Of a stretch of DNA of 64,000 bases, positions 9,031-18,730 are shown piece by piece (the stretch's first letter is position 1; each line of letters begins with the position of its first letter). The notes beneath the pieces were generated by a model, which worked only from the letters and a program-made list of their open reading frames with translations, was not told the DNA's origin and did no database searches. The translations under genes and the position numbers were made by a program. The DNA is from GCA-002793235 sp965267355 (GTDB taxonomy: Bacteria > Bacteroidota > Bacteroidia > Flavobacteriales_E > Vicingaceae), in NCBI GenBank assembly GCA_965267355.1, contig OZ253956.1, positions 2,914,001-2,978,000 of the forward strand. The letters run 5' to 3'.

Positions 9031-9798
9031 ATGAGCAAGCAAAATATCAAAACAATAGATTATTATTCGCGAAACTTTAGCGATTATATTGAGTGTTATC
9101 GTTTTTATGGTTTCGAAGAAGAAGCCACACTAAACTTAAACCCTGATGGAAACTTTGAGTTTATTTTTCAATTAAATGGAGATTTTGCTCAGCGCCAATC
9201 AACAAAAAAAGAATGGATAAAGCGCCCTGACAGTTTTATAGGTGGTTTGCACTCCAATTCATTTCAGGTTCAAGCACAACATAAAAACTCCAAACTACTT
9301 AGTATTAAGTTTAAACCCTTAGGTGCAAAATCTTTCATTAATGATAGACTCAATTTATTTAAAAACCAGTTAATTGAGTTTGAAGATTTATCTCCTGATT
9401 TAAACAAAATCAACTTCGAAACCTCATCCGAACAAAACATTGTTGAGCAAATAGAACTATTACTAAAGAAAAGCTATAAGGAAAATCAAAGAAGCATTAT
9501 CGATTATGCTTTATCACTTGTAACAAACAGTAATGGTTTTATTAGTATTAAATCACTGGCTAAAAAACTAAACATCAGTGAATCTCATTTAAGACTTAAG
9601 TTTAACGAAGAAATTGGAATGAGTCCGAAAGAATACAGTAAAATTTTAAGAGTAAAACACATCTCTAATCTTATCACATCCGAAATCAAACTAACTGAAT
9701 TAGCCTATCAACTTGGTTATTTTGATCAATCTCATTTAATTAAAGATTTTAAAGCCGTTACTGGTTTTTCTCCAAAAAAATATCTGAACTGGAAATAA
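9031..9798 (+). CDS. AraC family transcriptional regulator
   Basis: 255 residues. The C-terminal 100 residues (about 155-255) carry two helix-turn-helix motifs typical of AraC/XylS (SLAKKLNISESHLRLKFNEEIGMSPKEY, then ELAYQLGYFDQSHLIKDFKAVTGFSPKKY). The N-terminal part (about 15-130) resembles the beta-barrel sensing domain found in AraC proteins that start with a FxGxxxxx(F/Y)Q-type core (FIFQLNGDF, FIGGLHSNS, KFKPLGAKSF). Likely activates the adjacent downstream gene at 9856; that is inference from position. Confidence 0.92.
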   Translation: MSKQNIKTIDYYSRNFSDYIECYRFYGFEEEATLNLNPDGNFEFIFQLNGDFAQRQSTKKEWIKRPDSFIGGLHSNSFQVQAQHKNSKLLSIKFKPLGAKSFINDRLNLFKNQLIEFEDLSPDLNKINFETSSEQNIVEQIELLLKKSYKENQRSIIDYALSLVTNSNGFISIKSLAKKLNISESHLRLKFNEEIGMSPKEYSKILRVKHISNLITSEIKLTELAYQLGYFDQSHLIKDFKAVTGFSPKKYLNWK

Positions 9799-9855
9799 GC
9801 GTTTTTTACAATTTTTTTATGTTTAATTTTCTCACTTTCGTAAGAAAATATAATT

Positions 9856-10377
9856 ATGAAAAATTTAACTCTCATTCTAATTTATTTATGTGTATTTAGC
9901 ACTCTGAAATCAATAGCTCAAAAAGCAACACCATGTGGTTGTTGTACAGAAAACCACCGTCAATTCGATTTTTGGATTGGTGATTGGGAAGTTCGAGACT
10001 CTACAGGTAATTTTTTAGGTACTAACAAGATAGAATTAATACAAGACAGTTGCGTACTGCAAGAAAATTGGATTGGAGCTCAAGGTTTAACAGGTACCAG
10101 TTTAAGTTTTTACAATAGAAGAACAAAATTATGGCACCAAACATGGGTAGATAAAAGTGGTGGCGTAATATTGATGAAGGGTGAACCCCAACAAAATAAA
10201 GTAGTAATGCTTACTGATAAATTTTACCCTAAAGAAGATAATAAAAGTGTTTATATCCAAAACAAAACTACATGGTATCCTTTAGACGATGGAAGAGTTC
10301 ATCATATTTGGGAGCAAACCAAAGATGGTGGTAAAACCTGGAATGTAGTTTTTGATGGATACTATCAAAAAAAATAA
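9856..10377 (+). CDS. Secreted DUF1579-like lipocalin-fold protein
   Basis: 173 residues with a signal peptide (cleavage near SIA-Q) and CGCC near the mature N-terminus. The motif FDFWIGDWEVRDSTG is characteristic of a family of secreted Bacteroidota proteins related to DUF1579; the rest is alternating beta-type sequence with many Trp residues. Biochemical role unknown. It lies 57 nt after the AraC regulator and ends at a strong terminator. Confidence 0.75.
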   Translation: MKNLTLILIYLCVFSTLKSIAQKATPCGCCTENHRQFDFWIGDWEVRDSTGNFLGTNKIELIQDSCVLQENWIGAQGLTGTSLSFYNRRTKLWHQTWVDKSGGVILMKGEPQQNKVVMLTDKFYPKEDNKSVYIQNKTTWYPLDDGRVHHIWEQTKDGGKTWNVVFDGYYQKK

Positions 10378-10407
10378 TCTTATTTAATTAGTACAATCAA
10401 CTTGAAT

Positions 10408-10440
10408 AAAAAAGCATCAACAAATGTTGATGCTTTTTTT
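10408..10440. terminator. Bidirectional terminator
   Basis: AAAGCATCAAC (10411-10421) / GTTGATGCTTT (10426-10436) with a 4-nt loop, A run before and T run after. It serves the gene ending at 10377 and faces the S8 peptidase gene ending at 10465. Confidence 0.88.
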
Positions 10441-10464
10441 GACTCATTTGAAAAAATAGCTTCT

Positions 10465-13400
10465 TTATTCTCTTATCAGCTTAAATCGCTGGGTCTCATT
10501 ATTCGAAGTTATTTCTATAAAGTATATACCAGAAGCTTCATTTAATTCAAACTGGTATGTTTTAGTTATAATATTTTGTTCAGATTTAAGCTCTTGTCCC
10601 ACAGTATTCAGTACCCTAATATCTATATCGTTTAAGTTTCCAAAATCAATATTAACAATACCCTTGTTCGGATTAGGATATATTGATATTTGATCAATAA
10701 ATGAATTCTCATCTACTCCAACAGAAGTTATAGTAACACAAGCAGATGTGTCAGTACAGCCATTTTGAGTTACCTCAACAGCAAAATCTCCAGATACTAA
10801 AGCCGTAAACTGTTGATTGGTTTCACCAACAATTACGGCATAATTGTTATTACAATCTAACCATCTGTATGTGGCAGGTGATGCACTAGCTGTTATAGTA
10901 TTAGTATTTGTTGTTGTATTTACATCTACAGGTATGATGGTAAGATCTAAAGTTACGATACTATCACATCCATTAGCAGCTCCGTTTGTAATAGTATGGG
11001 TTGCTGTTGTATTGTTGGAGGTATAAGTATTACCATCTATCCACACAAATGGGCTACATTCTGACCTTGTATCTGTACTGGTCGCAACATTCAGAATAGT
11101 TAAATTTAAAGTCACTATACTATCGCAACCATTGGCTGCTCCATTTGTAATGGTATGCGTTGCTGTTGTATTGTTGGAGGTATAAGTATTGCCATCTATC
11201 CATACGAATGGACTACACTCTGACCTTGTATCTGTACTGGTCGCAACATTCAGAATAGTTAAATTTAAAGTCACTATACTATCGCAACCATTGGCTGCTC
11301 CATTTGTAATGGTATGTGTTGCCGTAGTATTGTTAGAGGTATAAGTATTGCCATCTATCCATACAAATGGACTACACTCTGACCTTGTATCTGTACTGGT
11401 CGCAACATTCAGAATAGTTAAATTTAAAGTCACTATACTATCGCAACCATTGGCTGCTCCATTTGTAATGGTATGCGTTGCTGTTGTATTGTTGGAGGTG
11501 TATGTATTACCATCTATCCATACAAATGGACTACACTCTGACCTTGTATCTGTACTAGTAGGATTATTAAGCCTAGTAAAGTTTAAGGTTACCACACTAT
11601 CACAACCATTGGCTGCTCCATTTACAATAGTATGAGTTGCTGTAGTATTGCTAGAGGTGTATGTATTACCATCTATCCATGTTAAAGGAGAACACGATGA
11701 TACAACATCTGTTGAAGTAGCAGTATAATTAACCGTTAAATCAAGTGTAACTATACTATCACAACCACCCACTCCTGCACCAGGTAAAACATGAGTAGCA
11801 GCATTGTTACTAGATGTGTAAGTATTACCATCTATCCAAGTATATGAGTCACAAGCAACCTGAACATCAGTAGAATTTACTACACAATTCTGAGAACTAA
11901 TATTAATGTTATCTATATACATGTTTTGACCCCAACCGCCATAATTTATAAAGGCAACCCTAACATGAGACATACCATCATAAGCAGAAAGATCAATAGT
12001 ATCAGTTCTCCATTGACCAGCAGTTGGAACAAAAGATGTATTAATATCAGGTGCTGTAGCTAACTCTGATCCACCTTGCCAATATAGAGGGGTATATAAG
12101 GTTCCACAATCACTATTAATAGCAACAATTAGTGTATCGTTATAAGTAGCATCCCAACGAGCATAAGCAACATCAAATGTCAATTCTGCTGAAGTAGAAG
12201 CTGAAAAATCAAGTGTTGGTAACAATATCCAATCAAATGTTCCTCTAGTATCATTATTAAAATTATCCATCATCATCGATCCCGATGGTCCTGCTGCTCC
12301 ATAACCATTAACACTCGCATTATGTACCCATTCAAAACCATCTCCCGTTTGATCAAGGATTTGAATGTCACCTGGAATACCTGAATCAAATGGTTCAGAA
12401 TAAGGTAGAGGAGAACCTAACAAATACTGAGTAAGAGCCGTTAAAGTGTCATTCAAGTTATCATCATCGCTATTACCATTTGGTAAGGTTGTATATGTTC
12501 TAAATGTAAATACTGGATTGATAGGTGGAACAATTGCTGGAAGAGTTACTGTGTCTCTTTCCCCTGTTGCCAAATTACCTGTCCATGAATAAGTACTAAC
12601 TGGACCATTATCAATTTGGTAATTAATAGTTGCTGTTGTTAAACTAGTTGCACCAAAGTTTCGAATAACAACTTCAGGAACTAATGGGTTATCACAAAAT
12701 GTAGTGTTATTTACTGGGTTTATGATTTCAGCTATCCCAGCATCATTTACTGTAGGAGTAACAGCAATTCCTGTTACAACTAATGAAAAAGTTTGACTAC
12801 CACTACTCAAAGTACCTTTGTGCGTAACAGTAATAGTATAATTCCCTGAAGGGGAAGTAACCTCAACTTTTTCAATGTTATCTACATCATTGTCAGCTCG
12901 CGTTGCCGCATTAGAAGGGTTGTTAGGGTCTAACACCCAAGGAAAAAAAGTTGATGCTCCTTGAGTAACTCTTATATCAAGATCGTTTACTAACTTAGGT
13001 GTTCTATCATCAACTACGGTTGGTCCCACAGTTCCTGGAACATCTGTCCATGTAATTGATGCCATTAAGTCTTCTAATCCACTCGCTGTTACATTAATGG
13101 TATAAGATTGCCCTGAGTTCAACGTTATCTCATCTACAATAGAACTAGTTCCATTATTGGTAATAGCTTCTGCTGCTCTTTCTGCATTAATCAGTCCCCA
13201 ACCATATTCATAATCCGGACCATTTGCAGAACCTGCTTCATCAGCAGTATGTAATGCCAGCCCTCGTAAAGTGGATGCTAACATATATGATCCGTTTACA
13301 TTGTTGTAGTGTTGTTGTAATAAAACCAATGTTCCCGCAACACTCGGAGTTGCCATAGATGTTCCACTACTAAAATGATAGTCTGAATTGGAAGCATTAC

Positions 13401-14355
13401 CTGATGAAAACACATTTACACCTTTAGCTGAAATATCAGGTTTAATTCTACCATCATCTGTTGGTCCCCAAGAACTAAAATTTGACATTACCACACTTCC
13501 TGGTCCCGTATAATTATTAACCCCATTAACAGCAGCTACAGTTAATGCATTTTTATTACACGATTTATCAGTAAGAATGTCATAACCTGTTGCATTTATA
13601 CCCTTAGCTCTATCATTTCCAGCAGAGCATGATGGTAAGAAGTAAGGAGCATCATAAACAATCTGATCCATATCTCGTGCATTTGCATCGTAATATCCTA
13701 AATAATAAGTAGGAACTGCATCTCCAGGAATACCGTAAGAATGACTGGAAATCAACATTCCTCCAGCAGCTTCAGTTGCCATTTCAGCCTCATCATTATT
13801 CCAATCATAAGAGGTTAAATTAGCTTCGTAAGCCATTCCTTTAGCGTTTCCTGATTGAAACCCATCAGCCCCAATTATTGTTCCTCCGCAATGTGTAGCA
13901 TGATCACCATGTGCAACAGCTTCACCTAACGTTACTCTACCTGAAAATAATTGATGTGTTGCTCTTACAACATCACCATCCCAAATAGAAGCAGCCATAC
14001 CAGAACCTGTAAGGTTTAACCCAAGCACTCCTCCCGGGTACAAAGAACTTGCTCTAGATGTTATTCCAGCTCCAGCATTCTCCGTAGAGTAATACATTGG
14101 TTCACCAGTATCAAAAACACCTACTAGCTTATTTAAATTACCATCTTCATCAACAAACTTTATTGGCCAATTATTAACCTTAGCAAGCTCCATAGCTTTA
14201 TTGTAATTGGCTTGAAAATCGGATGTATACTGCTTTTTTAAAGCATCTAATTTTGCCAAATCATACTTAGAAGTAATTACTTTCTTTTCTGCATCAGTTT
14301 GGGCAAAACATAAGAAAGAATAAATAGTTAAAAGGAAGAGCAATAAGTTTTTCAT
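10465..14355 (-). CDS. Secreted subtilisin-like (S8) peptidase with repeats and T9SS sorting domain
   Basis: 1296 residues. Signal peptide 1-18; S8 catalytic domain about 85-400 with Asp in IWDGD (D126), His in HATHCGGT (H152), oxyanion Asn in SAGN (N247) and Ser in GTSMATP (S333); a proprotein/CUB-like beta domain about 400-530; a CARDB-like segment; a jelly-roll-like region; six repeats of about 53 residues with conserved WIDGNTYTS and GCDSIVTLNLT and paired cysteines; and a C-terminal type IX secretion sorting domain (IYPNPNKGIVNIDF ... FKLIRE). Exported through Sec, then T9SS, and probably attached to the cell surface or released. The last four repeats are almost identical at DNA level. 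Confidence 0.95.
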   Translation of the reverse strand: MKNLLLFLLTIYSFLCFAQTDAEKKVITSKYDLAKLDALKKQYTSDFQANYNKAMELAKVNNWPIKFVDEDGNLNKLVGVFDTGEPMYYSTENAGAGITSRASSLYPGGVLGLNLTGSGMAASIWDGDVVRATHQLFSGRVTLGEAVAHGDHATHCGGTIIGADGFQSGNAKGMAYEANLTSYDWNNDEAEMATEAAGGMLISSHSYGIPGDAVPTYYLGYYDANARDMDQIVYDAPYFLPSCSAGNDRAKGINATGYDILTDKSCNKNALTVAAVNGVNNYTGPGSVVMSNFSSWGPTDDGRIKPDISAKGVNVFSSGNASNSDYHFSSGTSMATPSVAGTLVLLQQHYNNVNGSYMLASTLRGLALHTADEAGSANGPDYEYGWGLINAERAAEAITNNGTSSIVDEITLNSGQSYTINVTASGLEDLMASITWTDVPGTVGPTVVDDRTPKLVNDLDIRVTQGASTFFPWVLDPNNPSNAATRADNDVDNIEKVEVTSPSGNYTITVTHKGTLSSGSQTFSLVVTGIAVTPTVNDAGIAEIINPVNNTTFCDNPLVPEVVIRNFGATSLTTATINYQIDNGPVSTYSWTGNLATGERDTVTLPAIVPPINPVFTFRTYTTLPNGNSDDDNLNDTLTALTQYLLGSPLPYSEPFDSGIPGDIQILDQTGDGFEWVHNASVNGYGAAGPSGSMMMDNFNNDTRGTFDWILLPTLDFSASTSAELTFDVAYARWDATYNDTLIVAINSDCGTLYTPLYWQGGSELATAPDINTSFVPTAGQWRTDTIDLSAYDGMSHVRVAFINYGGWGQNMYIDNINISSQNCVVNSTDVQVACDSYTWIDGNTYTSSNNAATHVLPGAGVGGCDSIVTLDLTVNYTATSTDVVSSCSPLTWIDGNTYTSSNTTATHTIVNGAANGCDSVVTLNFTRLNNPTSTDTRSECSPFVWIDGNTYTSNNTTATHTITNGAANGCDSIVTLNLTILNVATSTDTRSECSPFVWIDGNTYTSNNTTATHTITNGAANGCDSIVTLNLTILNVATSTDTRSECSPFVWIDGNTYTSNNTTATHTITNGAANGCDSIVTLNLTILNVATSTDTRSECSPFVWIDGNTYTSNNTTATHTITNGAANGCDSIVTLDLTIIPVDVNTTTNTNTITASASPATYRWLDCNNNYAVIVGETNQQFTALVSGDFAVEVTQNGCTDTSACVTITSVGVDENSFIDQISIYPNPNKGIVNIDFGNLNDIDIRVLNTVGQELKSEQNIITKTYQFELNEASGIYFIEITSNNETQRFKLIRE
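10933..11878 (-). repeat. Six tandem 159-bp coding repeats in the S8 peptidase gene
   Basis: The string CTGACCTTGTATCTGTACT recurs starting at 11061, 11220, 11379 and 11538, exactly 159 bp apart. Four units are almost identical and two further units (toward 11878) are diverged copies. Each encodes 53 residues with a conserved WIDGNTYTS core and a GCDS motif. Boundaries are approximate. Confidence 0.9.
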
Positions 14356-14461
14356 GTTTTGTTATTTTATTAGTTAGGTGTCAGTAAAGATAATTTTTTT
14401 GACTCTTAAATCCAAAAAAAATAGACTGATACAGTTAGTTGTAAATAACAAACTAGAGGAA

Positions 14462-14494
14462 AATAAAAAAGCCTCAGATTTCTCTAAGGCTTTT
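14462..14494 (-). terminator. Terminator of the tRNA-Asp transcript
   Basis: Read on the minus strand: AAAAGCCTTAGA, GAAA tetraloop, TCTGAGGCTTTT followed by more T residues. A near-perfect 12-bp stem starts 1-2 nt after the tRNA 3' end. Confidence 0.88.
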
Positions 14495-14495
14495 G

Positions 14496-14569
14496 CGGTC
14501 CGGACGGGACTCGAACCCGCGACCCCCTGCGTGACAGGCAGGTATTCTAACCAACTGAACTACCGGACC
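14496..14569 (-). tRNA. tRNA-Asp (GTC)
   Basis: Read on the minus strand: 7-bp acceptor stem GGTCCGG / CCGGACC with discriminator G, D-arm GTTCAGTTGGTTAGAA, anticodon stem-loop CCTGCCTGTCACGCAGG with anticodon GTC, and TPsiC arm GCGGGTTCGAGTCCCGT. 74 nt; the CCA end is not encoded (GCAAAA follows). Immediately followed by its own terminator. Confidence 0.97.
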
Positions 14570-14651
14570 AATATTCTTTAAGAACATTCCCCTTAAAGGG
14601 GCTGCAAATATAGTTTAAAAATTAAATACGCAAAATGAAATATGAAAAAAA

Positions 14652-15581
14652 TTACATCATTTTTGTACGCTTAAGCAAATATGTCTGTAAAAGGTTGTGA
14701 AAGCCTTTATTAATATCTGCTTCAACAAACTCTATTCCAAACTGTAAACACTTTAACCTCAGTTCTTCTGTGCGTTTAGCTACTTGCTCAACATAATTTT
14801 CTTTCACTTCGTTAGGATGTAATTTAATCTCCTCTCCTGTTTCTAAATCAATAAACTGATAAGGCCTATTCTCAAAATCAAAATCGATTTCTTTTTGTTT
14901 ATCAACAGTATGGAATAGTATTACTTCATGCTTATTGTATTTCAAATGCTGTAAAGCCTCAAACAACTCATCAATTTTAGCTACATTTTCCATCATATCG
15001 CTAAACAAGATAATTAACGAACGTTTATGCACACTCTCTGCAATGGTGTGTAATGCTTTTATCGCAGATGTTTTAGTATTTGGTTTAGGATTGTTAATTA
15101 AGTTTTCTAACTCATGAGTTAAATACTTATGATGAGTAACACTAGATTTTGCAGGTGTGTGAACATCCAAATCATCTGCAAACAAACTTAAACCAACAGC
15201 ATCTCTTTGACGTTTCAATAAATTCATAATGGCAGCAGCAGCATAAACTGAAAATTTAATTTTGTTAAAGTTATCAGCTTTATCATAATCAATTTCAGGA
15301 AAATACATAGATGAAGAAGTATCAATAATTAACTGACACCTTAAGTTGGTTTCTTCTTCGTATCGTTTTACAAACAATTTTTCTGTTCTGCCATACAACT
15401 TCCAATCTACATGCCTAGTACTTTCTCCTGTATTATACAACCTATGTTCAGCAAACTCTACCGAAAAACCATGAAATGGACTTTTGTGAAGTCCTGTAAT
15501 AAAGCCTTCTACTACTTGCTTGGCAATCAATTCCAATTTAGAGTAGCGTTGTATTTGTTGTATGTCAATTTTATGACTCAT
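14652..15581 (-). CDS. DUF58 / vWA-like domain protein
   Basis: 309 residues, soluble. The N-terminal half has the DUF58 signature (GLHKSPFHGFSVEFAEHRLY, then TRHVDWKLYGRTEKLFVKRYEEE). It is followed by a von Willebrand A-like fold with a MIDAS motif DTSSSM (D87, S89, S91). Such proteins usually partner with MoxR ATPases and vWA membrane proteins (Bat-type systems) in chaperone-like roles; no MoxR gene is in this stretch, which is unusual but not unique. It lies 21 nt downstream of the PLP-enzyme gene, so the two may be co-transcribed. Confidence 0.9.
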   Translation of the reverse strand: MSHKIDIQQIQRYSKLELIAKQVVEGFITGLHKSPFHGFSVEFAEHRLYNTGESTRHVDWKLYGRTEKLFVKRYEEETNLRCQLIIDTSSSMYFPEIDYDKADNFNKIKFSVYAAAAIMNLLKRQRDAVGLSLFADDLDVHTPAKSSVTHHKYLTHELENLINNPKPNTKTSAIKALHTIAESVHKRSLIILFSDMMENVAKIDELFEALQHLKYNKHEVILFHTVDKQKEIDFDFENRPYQFIDLETGEEIKLHPNEVKENYVEQVAKRTEELRLKCLQFGIEFVEADINKGFHNLLQTYLLKRTKMM

Positions 15582-15602
15582 TGCCTACTAAATTACTTTT
15601 AT

Positions 15603-16766
15603 TTACTTTAATAATTCTCCTTCAGCTTTTAAAGTCTTTAACGCCTCATACAGCTCTAATATTTCATCAACTGTATTATAAGGCTGTAATGATATTCGTA
15701 TCCAATTATTATCTTCATGCTTGGTTATTGGTATTTCTATTTTAAACCTATCGTATAGGGTGTCTTTTAATTTTATTTCATTACTGGTTGTAATAGGAAT
15801 ACTACACATCTGACCTAAAAACTCTTCGGTAACAGGGCATATTGGTTCTGTTCCCATCAACCCACAAAACTTAGGATACCATTCTAAAATCAGTTTTCTA
15901 CATTTGGCTATTTCTGTTTCCCAATTATTTACTTTTCTAAATTCCAACAGCTTAGGAATCGTTAAATGTGCTGTAAAATCTCTAGTTCCGTTATACTCGT
16001 GATAATCTAAGAACTGACTCTCACTAGGAATTTCTGCATCGTATCCCCAACTGATAATTAAAGGGTCTAAGTCATTTTGAAACTCTTTTTTCACATACAA
16101 AAACGAACACCCTTTTGGAGCTAATAACCATTTATGCACGGCTCCAGTATAATAATCAGGGTCCAGTTCTTTAATATCTAAAGGAATGTGTCCAGGCACA
16201 TGAGCACCATCAATTATAGTTATCAAATCTAACTTTTTGGCTTTCTCAATAATTTCTTTAACTGGTAAAATAACTGCTGTGCTACTAGTTATCTGGCTAA
16301 TAAAAACAACTTTAGTATTGCTAGAATAGCCTTTCCAGAACATTTCTAAAAAGTGTTCTTTACTTTTTAAAGGCAACTCAATTTTTTGTTGCACATACTT
16401 TACACCATTTGTTTTGTAATAAAAATCCCAGGTTTTATCTATTGCTCCATACTCTAAATTAGTGGTTAAAATTTCATCCCCAGCATTTAGTTTCATGCTT
16501 CGCATAATGGTATTTACAGCGGTAGTTGGATTCGCAGTAAAAAAGAAATCTTCTGGGGCACAATTTATAAAGTCAGCCAGAGCTTCCCTAGATTTTTTTA
16601 GATACTTCGATCCATGTTTTAACATAAACTGAAACGGCTCTTTTTCCAGTTCCAATTGCCAGTTTTGGTAATCTTCAAAAGCAACTTTAGGGCAAGCACC
16701 AAAAGATCCGTGATTCAAATAAATTATGTCTGGATGTAATAGAAATTTCGATTTCATAGAAAACAT
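15603..16766 (-). CDS. PLP-dependent aminotransferase class V-fold enzyme (isopenicillin-N epimerase-like)
   Basis: 387 residues. Class-V fold: YLNHGSFGACPK at the N-terminus, PLP-phosphate region ANPTTAVNTIM (about 78-88), IIDGAHVPGHIPLDI with D186 and H189, and the Schiff-base lysine in AVHKWLLAPKG (K212). The combination YTGAVHKWLLAPKG is typical of isopenicillin-N epimerase-like proteins; there is no antibiotic biosynthesis context here, so the substrate is unknown (epimerase, cysteine-desulfurase-like or lyase). Residue 4 is an alternative Met start. Confidence 0.9.
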   Translation of the reverse strand: MFSMKSKFLLHPDIIYLNHGSFGACPKVAFEDYQNWQLELEKEPFQFMLKHGSKYLKKSREALADFINCAPEDFFFTANPTTAVNTIMRSMKLNAGDEILTTNLEYGAIDKTWDFYYKTNGVKYVQQKIELPLKSKEHFLEMFWKGYSSNTKVVFISQITSSTAVILPVKEIIEKAKKLDLITIIDGAHVPGHIPLDIKELDPDYYTGAVHKWLLAPKGCSFLYVKKEFQNDLDPLIISWGYDAEIPSESQFLDYHEYNGTRDFTAHLTIPKLLEFRKVNNWETEIAKCRKLILEWYPKFCGLMGTEPICPVTEEFLGQMCSIPITTSNEIKLKDTLYDRFKIEIPITKHEDNNWIRISLQPYNTVDEILELYEALKTLKAEGELLK

Positions 16767-16830
16767 CTAATTGTTAATAACGAAATTCATAAAATAAAAC
16801 TTAACCATCAAACTTTATTACTTTCGGCTT

Positions 16831-18639
16831 ATGGTTTTAGAATTAACTGATTGGATAATTGTAGCCCTATTTTTGGGAATTACCTTATTTATTGGTTTAA
16901 AATTTAAAAACAAAGCCAGTAGTTCCTTAACTGATTTTTTTCTAGCCGGTAGAAATTTACCATGGTACATTGCAGGTATTTCTATGGTAGCTACCACATT
17001 TGCTGCAGACACTCCATTATGGGTGGCAGAAGTTATTCGTCAAAATGGTGTTTCTGCCAATTGGCTTTGGTGGAACATGTTAATTGGAGGTATGTTAACT
17101 ACTTTCTTTTTTGCAAAAATGTGGCGTAAATCGGGCGTACTTACTGAATTGGAATTTATTGAACTACGTTACTCAGGAAAAGCAGCTCAATATTTTAGGA
17201 AGTTTAAAGCCTTTTACCTTGGCATATTCTTCAACACTATTATTATTGGTTGGGTTAATGCTGCTATGATAAAAATTTTAATGATTTTCTTAAACATTGA
17301 TTATCAAACCGCGTTTATATACATCGCAATTTTAATGATATTAATTGCTATCTACTCCTCTCTTTCAGGTTTATTAGGAGTTGCTATTACAGATGCCATT
17401 CAGTTTGTATTAGCTATGGGTGGCTGTATTATTTTGGCAGTTGTAATGCTTAACTCTGAGCAAGTTGGTGGCATAGAGGGCTTAAAATCAAAATTACCCG
17501 AGTGGCGTTTTGACTTGTTCCCTACGATAGGGAAAGGGACAAATAGCCTAGGCACTTTAGGTTTGAGCATTGGTGCTTTTTTCTCTTTTGTAGCTGTGCA
17601 ATGGTGGGCAAGTTGGTACCCAGGAAATGAACCTGGTGGTGGTGGTTACATTTCGCAAAGAATGATGAGCACTAAAGATGAAAAACACTCCATTTTAGCA
17701 ACACTATTTTTTCAGGTTGCACATTATGCACTTCGTCCTTGGCCATGGATAATTGTTGGACTTTGTGCTTTAGTCGTATATCCAGATTTACCTATGGACG
17801 AAGCCGGAAATGGTTTTGTAATGGCCATGCGCGACTTTATGCCAACCGGTTTAAAAGGGCTTCTGTTTACTGCTTTTTTAGGTGCTTATATGAGTACCAT
17901 TTCTACTCAATTAAATTGGGGAGCAAGTTATCTCACCAACGATTTTTACAAACGAACTTTAGATGAAAGAGGAAAAAAAGTTAGCCAGAAACAGCTCGTA
18001 AAAGCAGGTAAATTGGCAACAGTTGGTATAATGATTATTGCATTAATCATTACCTCATTTATTGATACCATAGATGGAGCTGCTCGCTTTTTAATTGCTT
18101 CTTCTGCAGGACTAGGTGCTGTTTTGATATTGCGTTGGTACTGGAGCAGAATTAACATTTGGAGCGAAATTGCAGCAACACTTGCACCCATAGTTGGATA
18201 TTCTATCAGTAATTATATAATTGCTCCAATATTTGATGTAGAAACTAATAGTGGATTGTATAATATTTACATTGCAAACGAAGGAGTATTACTATCTACA
18301 ACACTTTTCACAACAATAGTTTGGTTAATAGTAACATTTACTACAAAAGCAGAAGACGATAACACCCTTAAAAATTTCTATCAAAAAGTTGAGCCACAAG
18401 GAGCATGGAATAGTGTAAGAAAACTACTCGGCCAACCAAAAAAGAAAAGTCAAATACCAACATTAGTTATAAGTTGGATAAGTGCAACTACTTTAACTTA
18501 CTGTACTTTATTTTTTATTGGAAAATTAATCTTCAAAGATTACACTGAAGCACTTATTAATTTATCCGTTGCAATTTTATCTGCTTTAATTTTATGGTTT
18601 TTGATGTTTCGTACAGAAAAAAATGCCAATAAGCGTTGA
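16831..18639 (+). CDS. Sodium:solute symporter family (SSS) protein
   Basis: 602 residues, about 13-14 hydrophobic helices. The N-terminus (VALFLGITLFIGLKFKNKASS, then FFLAGRNLPWYIAGISMVATTFAADTP) is typical of SSS transporters; the conserved helix-5 region (YSSLSGLLGVAITDAIQF) and the loop WYPGNEPGGGGYISQRMMS are also present. It imports an unidentified solute (sugar, amino acid or carboxylate) driven by Na+. Divergent from the PLP enzyme gene; a TACTTTCG box (16819-16826), similar to the flavobacterial -7 element, lies 4 nt before the ATG, which suggests a very short leader. Confidence 0.93.
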   Translation: MVLELTDWIIVALFLGITLFIGLKFKNKASSSLTDFFLAGRNLPWYIAGISMVATTFAADTPLWVAEVIRQNGVSANWLWWNMLIGGMLTTFFFAKMWRKSGVLTELEFIELRYSGKAAQYFRKFKAFYLGIFFNTIIIGWVNAAMIKILMIFLNIDYQTAFIYIAILMILIAIYSSLSGLLGVAITDAIQFVLAMGGCIILAVVMLNSEQVGGIEGLKSKLPEWRFDLFPTIGKGTNSLGTLGLSIGAFFSFVAVQWWASWYPGNEPGGGGYISQRMMSTKDEKHSILATLFFQVAHYALRPWPWIIVGLCALVVYPDLPMDEAGNGFVMAMRDFMPTGLKGLLFTAFLGAYMSTISTQLNWGASYLTNDFYKRTLDERGKKVSQKQLVKAGKLATVGIMIIALIITSFIDTIDGAARFLIASSAGLGAVLILRWYWSRINIWSEIAATLAPIVGYSISNYIIAPIFDVETNSGLYNIYIANEGVLLSTTLFTTIVWLIVTFTTKAEDDNTLKNFYQKVEPQGAWNSVRKLLGQPKKKSQIPTLVISWISATTLTYCTLFFIGKLIFKDYTEALINLSVAILSALILWFLMFRTEKNANKR

Positions 18640-18730
18640 AAACTATTAATTAATCGACTCATTTATTTTTTTGTATTGAAGTTTTTTTTGTTTATTTGTA
18701 GGCTAAGAAACAACTCAAAAAAAAGCACCA

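Noticed and set aside
11348..11635. 95-residue plus-strand reading frame in the protease repeats
   Set aside because: Antisense frame caused by the 159-bp period of the S8 peptidase repeats; its own repetition is a by-product.
14378..14581. 67-residue plus-strand reading frame across the tRNA-Asp
   Set aside because: It lies over the tRNA gene and its terminator on the opposite strand, and the C-terminal part is the translated antisense of the tRNA; no independent gene features.
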